From Streptosporangiaceae bacterium (GTDB lineage: Bacteria; Actinomycetota; Actinomycetes; Streptosporangiales; Streptosporangiaceae), in assembly GCA_030040475.1 (NCBI GenBank), contig JASHTQ010000308.1:1-11791 (forward strand): 11,791 nt of DNA, in the 5' to 3' direction. How positions within the stretch are numbered: the first letter of the stretch is position 1; each line of letters begins with the position of its first letter. Below are positions 6,231 through 11,791 of this stretch, piece after piece. Under the pieces are notes generated by a model that did no database searches, was not told where the DNA came from, and saw only the letters and a list, made by a program, of their open reading frames with translations. Both the position numbers and the translations under genes were made by a program.

Positions 6231-6345
6231 AACGGCCGGCGGGGAACGGACGGCATCGCCGGCCGGGAACAGACGGCATCGCCGGCCGGGAACGGACGGC
6301 TTGGCGGGGAACGGCCAGCTTGGGCGGCGGAACGGCCGGCGTGGG
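6231..6345 (+). repeat. GC-rich imperfect tandem repeat
   Basis: A 23-bp unit, GGGAACGGACGGCATCGCC followed by GGCC, occurs at 6242-6264 and, with one change, at 6265-6287. Partial copies containing GGAACGG and GGCCGGC continue on both sides to about 6345. It lies between the membrane protein gene (which ends at 6379) and the PAP2 promoter. An open frame crosses it, but its Gly/Arg content follows from the repeat and I do not regard it as a gene. GGCCGGC motifs could fold into strong hairpins that end transcription. Confidence 0.7.
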
Positions 6346-6378
6346 CGGTGGGGGGATCGCCAGCGTGTGGTGTGGCTG

Positions 6379-6804
6379 CTAGGTCCTGGCGGACCTCGGC
6401 AGGTTGGCTAGGACGTTCTTGGCGACCGCTATCAGGGCGCGCACCTGGGCGGAACGCGGGGGCAGGGCTTCGGCCAGCGGCGCATTCGCCGTCCCCGGCA
6501 GGTAGTTGAAGGAGACGTCCAGCACGGCGTTGCCCGACCAGACGATCAGCTGGGCATAGTAGGTCGTCGCCCGGCTTCCCAGGGAGGGAGTCTTCATCGT
6601 CTGGAAAACGAGGATGGCCTGGTCACCGACGCCAGCCAGCGGCTGCGCCGCGCCCGCTGGCCTGGCGGCGGGCCGCGAGGTCACCAAGACCGCCGCCACG
6701 ACCGCCGCGGCCACGCCGACGGACGCCAGGCCGATGAGCAGTGCCCTGCGGCGCCCGCGGGGGCGCTCCGGGGGCGGCGAGGCTGGATCGGCGTCCGCTA
6801 ACAC
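6379..6804 (-). CDS. Single-pass membrane protein, hypothetical
   Basis: The 141-residue protein has a short Pro/Arg-rich cytoplasmic N-terminus (1-20), one TM helix (about 21-42, Ala/Val-rich) and an extracytoplasmic domain of about 95 residues. The outer part, with GVGDQAILVF, an aromatic stretch TTYYAQLIVWSGNAVLDVSF, and a final helix RALIAVAKNVLANL, resembles the C-terminal half of actinobacterial DUF3558/PknH-like sensor domains in layout. That resemblance is only a suggestion. There is no lipobox cysteine. Start choice: the GTG at 6804 has GGAGGG five bases upstream; the ATG at 6820 is in another frame. It lies downstream of the dienelactone hydrolase gene on the same strand, behind a hairpin. 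An AT-rich stretch near 6888-6906 may hold its promoter. Function unknown. Confidence 0.72.
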   Translation of the reverse strand: MLADADPASPPPERPRGRRRALLIGLASVGVAAAVVAAVLVTSRPAARPAGAAQPLAGVGDQAILVFQTMKTPSLGSRATTYYAQLIVWSGNAVLDVSFNYLPGTANAPLAEALPPRSAQVRALIAVAKNVLANLPRSART

Positions 6805-6841
6805 GGCGGCCCTCCGGCATGCTGGTTACTGGGTTGCGACT

Positions 6842-6866
6842 CGCGGGGGCAGCGATGGTCCCCGCG
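6842..6866 (-). terminator. Possible hairpin after the dienelactone hydrolase gene
   Basis: CGCGGGG (6842-6848) pairs with CCCCGCG (6860-6866) around an 11-nt loop. It lies about 75 bp beyond the hydrolase stop codon and 38 bp before the next start. No T-tract was seen, so it may instead be a leader structure of the membrane protein mRNA. Confidence 0.35.
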
Positions 6867-6940
6867 GGTGATACCACTGCCCGTTCGGCCAGATATTGAT
6901 TTTAAGAGCGGAGAACGGCGGGCTGGCGGGGTACGGCGGG

Positions 6941-7663
6941 TCAGGGCTGCGGGGTCTTCTTGTGCACGGGGAGGTGGCGGGCCAGGAACTCCTCGGTGCG
7001 GCGCCAGGCGCGGGCGGCCGGCTCGGGGTTGTGGAACATGGGCGCCTTGCGGTTGTGGAAGGCGTGGCCGGCGTCCTCCTCGACGTGGATCTCGGCGTTC
7101 CCGCTGGCCTGGACGGCCTCCTCGACGCGGGCCACCTGGTCGCGCGGGATGTACGGGTCGCTGCCGCCGAAGTGGAACTGGATCGGGGCGCTGATCTGCG
7201 CCAGCACCTCCACCTGGTCGGGCACGCCGGAGCCGTAGAAGGAGACCACCGCGGCGAGCTCGGCGCGGGCGGCGAGGAAGAACGCGATCGTGCCGCCGAG
7301 GCAGAAGCCGATCACGCCGAGGCCGCCCTGCACCTCGGGCAGCCCGGCCAGGCGGTCGAACGCCGCGGCGGCGTCGGCCACGCCCTGCGCGGCGTCGAAC
7401 TGGGCGCTGAGTGCCAGCGACTCGTTCAGGCCCTGCTCGGTGTGTTCGGCGTTGTGGCCGGGCTTGAGGCGCCAGAACAGGTCGGGGGCCGCGACGACGT
7501 AGCCGAGCGCGGCGAGGTCCTCCGCGACGGCCCGGATGTAGTCGCTCACGCCGAAGATCTCCTGGATCAGCAGGATGCCGGGGCCGTGCCCGGCCTCGGG
7601 AAGCCACACCGTAAGGTCGAAAGGCCCGTCCGGCGTGATTACGCTCTCAGTACGTGAAGACAC
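6941..7663 (-). CDS. Dienelactone hydrolase family protein
   Basis: This soluble alpha/beta hydrolase has 240 residues from a GTG at 7663, close to the roughly 236 usual for the family. Bacterial dienelactone hydrolases open the lactone ring of dienelactone to maleylacetate in chloroaromatic breakdown, but many paralogues have unknown substrates. The catalytic set is visible: Glu35 in QEIFG, nucleophile Cys121 in GFCLGG, Asp169 in GGSDPYIP and His200 in AGHAFHN, matching the classical Glu36/Cys123/Asp171/His202 arrangement. Start choice: GAGGGAG lies five bases before this GTG, and conserved residues begin soon after. A frame extending to 7813 is discounted because it crosses the divergent gene's start. 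The gene is divergent from the ATPase operon with 148 bp between the starts. No other aromatic-catabolism gene is nearby, so the substrate stays open. Confidence 0.92.
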   Translation of the reverse strand: MSSRTESVITPDGPFDLTVWLPEAGHGPGILLIQEIFGVSDYIRAVAEDLAALGYVVAAPDLFWRLKPGHNAEHTEQGLNESLALSAQFDAAQGVADAAAAFDRLAGLPEVQGGLGVIGFCLGGTIAFFLAARAELAAVVSFYGSGVPDQVEVLAQISAPIQFHFGGSDPYIPRDQVARVEEAVQASGNAEIHVEEDAGHAFHNRKAPMFHNPEPAARAWRRTEEFLARHLPVHKKTPQP

Positions 7664-7771
7664 GGTCACTCCCTCGATTCCTGTGCTGGATATGTCGGGC
7701 ACAGCAGATGCTAGCGCCAGGCGGTCAAGGCCGGTGAGCTGGCAGGCTTGTCGAGCGGCGGAGGCTGTGGA

Positions 7772-7814
7772 GAACATGGGGGTGGGACATGCTGAACATA
7801 GGGGTGTCGACATG
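7772..7814 (+). repeat. Imperfect direct repeat of the ATPase gene's start region
   Basis: GAACATGGGGGTGGGACATG (7772-7791) is followed after 2 bp by a near copy at 7794-7814 (GAACATAGGGGTGTCGACAT plus G). Each copy contains a G-rich Shine-Dalgarno-like stretch followed by ATG. Only the second copy's final ATG (7812) and the first copy's initial ATG (7776) are in the ATPase frame; the ATG at 7789 is out of frame and its frame soon stops. Confidence 0.6.
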
Positions 7815-10511
7815 CCGGTCGGGTCGATCGAGGACGAGATCCGGGACGGCTATTTCCGGGTAGCCCGGTCGACCGCGGCGATCCGGGGTGGACACCGGCA
7901 GTACGTGGACGGGCTGGCGGGGCAGGCGCGGTCGCTGTTCGGCGGCGTGGCGTGGCTGACGCAGGCGCATCCCTGGGCGCTCGGGGCGTTCTCGGACCCG
8001 GCTTGGGACGGCTATCGGCCGGACCTGGACGCGCCGTCGCCTGAGGGGCTGCGGGTCGGGGTGTTCCGGCCGGGGCCGGGGCTGCCGCTGGTGCCGGCGG
8101 TGGTGCCGTTCGCCAGGTACGGGCACCTGCTGATCGACGAGGGCGGGGACGCCGAACGGGCGCGGTCGCTGCTGCAGGCGGTCACGCTCCGGCTGGCCAC
8201 CGCGACCGGGCCGGGGACGGTGCGGTTCGCGCTTGCCGATCCGGTCGGGCAGGGACGGTACCTGAGCGCGTTCCTGCGGCTGCCCGCTTCGCTGCGGGTC
8301 GGCGGCGGCGGGACCCCGGCCGGGGCCGGGGTCGCTTCGAGCCCGGCGGAGATCGAGGCGCTACTTGCCGCGCTGAACCGGCACGTGGTCGAGGTGACGC
8401 AGACCCGGCTGACGAACGTGTACGACTCGGTCGAGGCGTACAACGCGGGTACCACCGGGGCGACCGTGCCGTATCACGTGCTGGTGCTTGCCGGGTTCCC
8501 CGCCGGGATCGGCGAGCGGGCCGGGGAGTTGCTCGGCGCGCTGGCCTTGCACGGGCCACGGGCGGGGCTTTACATCGTGGCGACGGTGGATCCGGGGCTG
8601 GAGATGCCGCGGGGGTTCGGGCTCGGGCGGCTGGCCGCGGCGGGAACCGGGCTGTTTTCCTCCGGCGCCGGCTTTGGCTGGGACGACCCGGAGCTCGGGG
8701 CGGGGGTGATCGAGCCGGACCAGATGCCGGCCGCGAGCCGGGCCAACCCGTGGCTGGACGCGGTGGGCGCGGCGGCCGGGTCTTCCGGGCGGGACCTGCC
8801 GTTCGGCCGTCTCGCCGTCGGGCCTTCCTGCCGGTGGGCCGGGGTGACCACCGACGGGCTCGACGTGCAGATCGGCGTGGACAGCAAGGGCGAGCCGCAG
8901 CGCTTCGTGATGGGGGTCCGCGGGGTGCACCACGGGCTGGTCGGCGGGGACGTCCGGATGGGCAAGACCAACCTGCTGCACGTGCTGATCTGCCAGCTGG
9001 CGCTTGCGTACCCGCCGGAGGAGCTCGAGCTGTACCTGCTGGACTTCAAGGAGGTCGAGTTCGACGCGTACCTGACCGAGCGGCTGCCGCACGCGCGCGC
9101 GATCACGTCACGGACCGACAGGGAGTTCGGGCTGAGCATGCTGCGGCGGTTCCACGACGAGATCGACCGGCGGGCCAGGCTGTGCCGCGAGGCGCGGGTA
9201 ACCGACCTGCCCGACTACCGGCGCGAGACCGGCCAGCCGCTGCCGCGCGCTCTGGTGATCATGGACGAGTTCCAGGTCCTGTTCAGCCAGGAGGACCGGC
9301 TGGCCAGGGAGGCCGGTCAGCTGCTCGCGGACATCGCGAAGCGGGGCGCCGCGTTCGGCCTGCACCTGCTGCTCGCCACCCAGTCGCCAGGCGGGCCGCT
9401 CACCGCGTACCTGCGGCCGGTCTACGAGCAGATGGCGCTGCGGATCGCGCTCGGATGCACGCAGCCGTCCGTGTCGCAGGCGATCCTGGGCGAGGGGAAC
9501 GACGCGGCGACCAGGCTGATCCGGGCCGGGGACGCGATCTACAACGACCGCCGGGGCGAGGGCGCCAACCCGGTGATGCGGATCGCGATGCTGCCGACCA
9601 GGGAGCGGCTGGCGCTGATCGGGTCGATCCGTTCGCTGGCGGGTTCCGTCGCGTATCCGCCGCCGGCGAGCTTTGACCCCGACGCGGCGGCGGACTTCTC
9701 CGCGCATCCCGTCTGCGCGTCGTTTACCGGGCTGTGGCCCGCCGCTGCCGCGGCCGCTCCGGTGGAGGCGTGGCTCGGCGAGGCGATCGAGATCAAGCCG
9801 GCCACCACGGCGACGTTCGAGCGGTACGTGCGGTCCAACCTGCTGGTTGTCGGGGGCGAGGAGGGCGGGCACGGGCTGCTGCTTGCGACCTTGCTCAGCG
9901 CGGCGGTGCAGCGCTCCCCCGCTGCGGTACGGTTCACCGTGGCGGAGTTCAGCCGGCCTTCTTCATCGTTCCACGATTTCTTCGCACCGGTCCTGCGGCT
10001 CCCCCACCCGGTGCGGTTCGCGGACATCCACACGGCGGGAGCCGAACTGGAGGCGCTCCTTGCCGAGCTGGACGCGCGGCTCGCCGGTTCCTCCGGCGCC
10101 TGCGGACCGGAGTGCTTCTTCCTGGTCGCGGGGCTGCACCGGTGGCATGAGCTGGTGACCGAGGGAGACTACGGCCGGCCGAGCGAGACCTCGGTGCGGC
10201 TGGTCCGGCTGGCCGAGAAGGGACCCGACGTGGGCATCCACGTGGTGGCCTGGGCCGACAGTTACGCCACCGCGGAGCGCGCGCTGCGGCGGGCGGGGCT
10301 CGGCAACTTCGGGCTGCGGGCGGTGCTGCGGGTGTTCTCGCCCGCGGAAAGCGACTCGCTGCTCGGGGTGTCGGCCGCCGCGGCCCTAGACGACGAGCGC
10401 GCCCTGTACCGGGACACCGAGTGGCCCATCGAACAGGTCGAGAAGTTCAAGCCCTACTCCACCACCTCGCTGCGGGCGTTCGCCCAGGCAGCCTTCCGGA
10501 GCTCAGTATGA
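7812..10511 (+). CDS. FtsK/SpoIIIE-type ATPase with three ATPase-like modules (T7SS EccC-like)
   Basis: This is a putative motor ATPase of 899 residues from ATG 7812; a start at ATG 7776 would add 12 residues. The chosen start has AGGGG seven bases upstream, while GGAG is only three bases from 7776. After a helical N-terminus (about 1-60) come three modules. D1 (about 100-310) has the fold-like pattern FALADPVGQG and YHVLVLAGFP but no P-loop lysine. D2 (about 345-620) is canonical FtsK: Walker A GDVRMGKT (379-386, Lys385), LLDFKEVEF (Asp411), Walker B VIMDEFQ (Asp485-Glu486) and LLATQSP (Thr523-Gln524). D3 (about 640-890) has GGEEGGHG (681-688) where the P-loop lysine is His687, and FFLVAGLH in place of Walker B. 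Three modules recall EccC of type VII secretion, where the first module is the classically active one. Unlike EccC, no TM segments are visible. It heads the operon with the WXG100-like gene. Confidence 0.9.
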   Translation: MPVGSIEDEIRDGYFRVARSTAAIRGGHRQYVDGLAGQARSLFGGVAWLTQAHPWALGAFSDPAWDGYRPDLDAPSPEGLRVGVFRPGPGLPLVPAVVPFARYGHLLIDEGGDAERARSLLQAVTLRLATATGPGTVRFALADPVGQGRYLSAFLRLPASLRVGGGGTPAGAGVASSPAEIEALLAALNRHVVEVTQTRLTNVYDSVEAYNAGTTGATVPYHVLVLAGFPAGIGERAGELLGALALHGPRAGLYIVATVDPGLEMPRGFGLGRLAAAGTGLFSSGAGFGWDDPELGAGVIEPDQMPAASRANPWLDAVGAAAGSSGRDLPFGRLAVGPSCRWAGVTTDGLDVQIGVDSKGEPQRFVMGVRGVHHGLVGGDVRMGKTNLLHVLICQLALAYPPEELELYLLDFKEVEFDAYLTERLPHARAITSRTDREFGLSMLRRFHDEIDRRARLCREARVTDLPDYRRETGQPLPRALVIMDEFQVLFSQEDRLAREAGQLLADIAKRGAAFGLHLLLATQSPGGPLTAYLRPVYEQMALRIALGCTQPSVSQAILGEGNDAATRLIRAGDAIYNDRRGEGANPVMRIAMLPTRERLALIGSIRSLAGSVAYPPPASFDPDAAADFSAHPVCASFTGLWPAAAAAAPVEAWLGEAIEIKPATTATFERYVRSNLLVVGGEEGGHGLLLATLLSAAVQRSPAAVRFTVAEFSRPSSSFHDFFAPVLRLPHPVRFADIHTAGAELEALLAELDARLAGSSGACGPECFFLVAGLHRWHELVTEGDYGRPSETSVRLVRLAEKGPDVGIHVVAWADSYATAERALRRAGLGNFGLRAVLRVFSPAESDSLLGVSAAAALDDERALYRDTEWPIEQVEKFKPYSTTSLRAFAQAAFRSSV

Positions 10512-11332
10512 CCATGTCGCACGTGCCGCCCCTTCCTGCCGTGCCGCCTTCCGGGTCCGTTTCGCCCTCGCTTGAGCCTTCGCCGGAGGCCGGCGGGTCG
10601 CCCTATCTGTCGCTGCGCCGGGCGGTGCGGCCGGCCATGTTCGCCTACCGGCTGCTGGCCGGGGACGCGGAGCGGGCGGCGGGGCTGGCGGCGGAGTGCG
10701 AGGACCTGCTGCGACTGACGCGCGAACTGCTGACCGCCGCCGGGCGGGTGCGGCTGCTGGTTCCTTCGCCCGATTCGTTTGGTTCCTTCGGTCCGGACGA
10801 TTCGGGTGGCGGTGCGGAGCGGCAGGCGGAGTTGCTTGACGCCTACGCGGACGCCGCCATGGGATGGGCCAAGGTGGTCGGCGGCCTGGCGGTGCTCGGC
10901 GAGAGGCTGGTCGAGCGGGAGGACTGGGAGGAGGTGCGCAGGCTGGCCGACCTGCTGCAGGAGGCCGGAGAGGCAAAGGCAGCCACCGACCTGCGCTTCC
11001 AGCTCGGCAGGGCCGTCTGGATGCGGTACGGCGACCGGCTCGGGCGGATCACCAATGCCATGCCGGCGGACGAGATCGGCGGCGCCATCGCGGCGCTCCG
11101 GGCGGTGCTCCGGGAGGTGCCCGAGGACTTCCCGGACCGGAACCGTGAGGTCAACCGCCTGCTGGCGCCGCTGGCCGCCGCGATCCTCGCGATCATGCGG
11201 GGCCGTCGCATCGAGATGCCCTACGACAGCAGGGTCGAGCACATCGCCACCGGCGGGGTCGCCAGGTATCCGGACATCGTCGCGATGAGCCTCGATGAAC
11301 TTTCCGCCGAATTCGAAGGCCTCTGCCGGTGA
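10508..11332 (+). CDS. Helical protein of the FtsK-WXG100 operon, unknown function
   Basis: This 274-residue protein starts at ATG 10508, whose bases overlap the ATPase stop as ATGA, so translation is probably coupled. An alternative ATG lies two codons on. Residues about 1-35 are Pro/Ser-rich and probably disordered. The rest is Ala/Leu/Glu/Arg-rich and almost wholly helical, broken by a Ser/Gly/Asp-rich loop (SFGSFGPDDSGGG, about 90-103). No TM helix, signal peptide, Walker motif or WXG motif was seen. A helical bundle that binds the ATPase or chaperones the WXG100-like protein is a reasonable guess from position only. It could also be a distant relative of the ESX accessory or Esp-type proteins, but I cannot show this. 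Confidence 0.82.
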   Translation: MTMSHVPPLPAVPPSGSVSPSLEPSPEAGGSPYLSLRRAVRPAMFAYRLLAGDAERAAGLAAECEDLLRLTRELLTAAGRVRLLVPSPDSFGSFGPDDSGGGAERQAELLDAYADAAMGWAKVVGGLAVLGERLVEREDWEEVRRLADLLQEAGEAKAATDLRFQLGRAVWMRYGDRLGRITNAMPADEIGGAIAALRAVLREVPEDFPDRNREVNRLLAPLAAAILAIMRGRRIEMPYDSRVEHIATGGVARYPDIVAMSLDELSAEFEGLCR

Positions 11333-11342
11333 GGAGAGCGCG

Positions 11343-11711
11343 ATGGCCGGAGTTATCAACGATATTGACGCACTGGCGGAGTTCAGATCCCACCTCATGC
11401 AGTTCAACAGGGAACTGGAGGAGAATTTCGCCACCATCCGCGGTCACTGGCAGGAGCTCGGCGAGGTCTGGCGCGATGACATGTACCGGAAATTCGGCGA
11501 GGCGCTCGAGGAGGTCACGCCGGGCATCGAGCATTACCTCTCGGCGACCGAGGGCCACGAGGCGCACCTTTCCGCGCTGATCGACCGGCTGCGGGCGTAC
11601 CTGGACACGGGCCTGGCGACGAGCCGATCCGAGGGCGGCAGGCGATCCGAGGGCGGCAGGCGATCCGAGGGCGGCCAGCGGGAGGGCCGGCGTGACCAAG
11701 ATCCACGCTGA
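11343..11711 (+). CDS. WXG100-superfamily protein with repeat tail
   Basis: The 122-residue protein starts at ATG 11343 with GAGGAG four bases upstream, 10 bp after the previous stop. Residues 1-90 form a two-helix hairpin typical of ESAT-6/WXG100 proteins: helix 1 about 8-40 (LAEFRSHLMQFNRELEENF), a turn with WRD (43-45) where WXG is expected, and helix 2 about 46-88. Proteins of this subtype, with a Trp-Arg-Asp turn, are commonly annotated as WXG100 family T7SS targets. The canonical C-terminal YxxxD/E export signal is absent: the Tyr65 and Tyr86 contexts have Thr and Gly at +4. The tail (94-122) is hydrophilic with three copies of RSEGGR/Q and a basic end. Adjacency to an FtsK-type ATPase supports the assignment. 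Whether it is secreted or is a structural partner in the cytoplasm is open. Confidence 0.82.
   Translation: MAGVINDIDALAEFRSHLMQFNRELEENFATIRGHWQELGEVWRDDMYRKFGEALEEVTPGIEHYLSATEGHEAHLSALIDRLRAYLDTGLATSRSEGGRRSEGGRRSEGGQREGRRDQDPR
11625..11678 (+). repeat. Three 18-bp tandem repeats in the WXG100 tail
   Basis: CGATCCGAGGGCGGCAGG is at 11625-11642 and exactly repeated at 11643-11660; a third copy at 11661-11678 changes near its 3' end (GGCCAG). The unit length keeps frame and encodes Arg-Ser-Glu-Gly-Gly-Arg. High identity at DNA level points to recent expansion by slippage. Confidence 0.92.
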
Positions 11712-11791
11712 CGTCGAGGCCCTCAAGGGGCTCCGTGAGACGCTGGCCAGGTTCCGTTACGACCAGCGAGACGCGGTGGGCAGGGGCGAGG
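11692..11791 (+). CDS. Helical protein of the FtsK-WXG100 operon, 5' part only
   Basis: A GTG at 11692 with GGGAGGG seven bases upstream opens a frame that runs off the right edge after 33 codons. It overlaps the last 20 bp of the WXG100-like gene in a different frame, so translation is likely coupled. The visible part (VTKIHADVEALKGLRETLA, then RFRYDQRDAV) is charged and helical. Its pattern resembles long coiled-coil proteins that often follow WXG100/FtsK genes, but too little is present to be sure. It may be a second structural or substrate protein of the same system. Confidence 0.7.
   Translation, partial: MTKIHADVEALKGLRETLARFRYDQRDAVGRGE

Noticed and set aside
6242..6300. CRISPR-like array
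   Set aside because: Copies are directly adjacent with no unique spacers, and no cas genes are nearby.
6214..6411. 65-codon plus-strand frame across the GC-rich repeat
   Set aside because: Its Gly/Arg composition is produced by the 23-bp repeat, and no Shine-Dalgarno precedes it.
7700..7728. TTGACC as -35 of a hydrolase promoter
   Set aside because: No acceptable -10 hexamer occurs 16-18 bp downstream on the minus strand.
7575..7775. N-terminal extension of the FtsK ATPase upstream of 7776
   Set aside because: It would overlap the hydrolase coding sequence by about 90 bp, and better ribosome-binding signals lie at 7776 and 7812.
7664..7813. N-terminal extension of the dienelactone hydrolase
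   Set aside because: The extension has no family similarity, overlaps the divergent gene's start region, and a well-placed Shine-Dalgarno precedes GTG 7663.
8361..9872. Long minus-strand open frames inside the FtsK ATPase gene
   Set aside because: They are low-complexity, have no family motifs, and lie opposite the conserved Walker A/B region.
10454..11437. 327-codon minus-strand open frame opposite the 274-aa and WXG100-like genes
   Set aside because: It is antisense to two genes with clear Shine-Dalgarno or ATGA coupling, and its Arg/Pro/Gln-rich translation is typical of the complement of GC-rich coding DNA.

Overview
The window is high-GC DNA with actinobacterial gene content: an Scr1-type XRE regulator paired with a DUF397 protein, a membrane Ser/Thr kinase with a Pro/Ser-rich stalk, and an FtsK/SpoIIIE ATPase next to a WXG100-like protein. 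Frequent GTG starts and strong G/C bias at third codon positions fit a Streptomyces, Streptosporangiales or Pseudonocardiales-type genome. The genus cannot be fixed from sequence alone.

Layout. Positions 1-7663 are read almost entirely from the minus strand. In order of coordinate they hold: an APC-family amino acid permease cut by the left edge (<1-1333); a receptor-like Ser/Thr kinase (1450-3261); a possible 53-residue small ORF (3441-3602); a strong hairpin terminator (3702-3732); a DUF397 protein (3753-3965) behind its XRE/DUF5753 partner (4023-4862); a regulatory region with a good sigma-70-like promoter and repeated TGACCAC elements (4945-5105); a probable gene remnant (5180-5319, plus strand); a PAP2 phosphatase (5348-6094) with two 14-bp palindromes upstream; a GC-rich tandem-repeat patch (6231-6345); a single-pass membrane protein (6379-6804); and a dienelactone hydrolase (6941-7663).

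From 7812 to the right edge the plus strand carries a compact operon. It contains an FtsK/SpoIIIE-type ATPase of about 899 residues with three ATPase-like modules, of which only the middle one keeps a Walker A motif. A 274-residue helical protein follows with ATGA stop/start overlap. Then comes a WXG100-superfamily protein with WRD in place of WXG and a hexapeptide-repeat tail, and then the start of another helical protein that overlaps it by 20 bp. This resembles the core of a type VII secretion-like system (ATPase plus small helical-hairpin substrate), but the ATPase has no visible membrane segments and no EccB/D/E or mycosin gene is present in the window. It is the best candidate here for a poorly described system.

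The remaining genes look like independent units: nutrient uptake, signalling, an XRE/DUF397 pair that is probably autoregulated, lipid phosphatase and hydrolase. No rRNA, tRNA, CRISPR array, transposase or integrase was seen.
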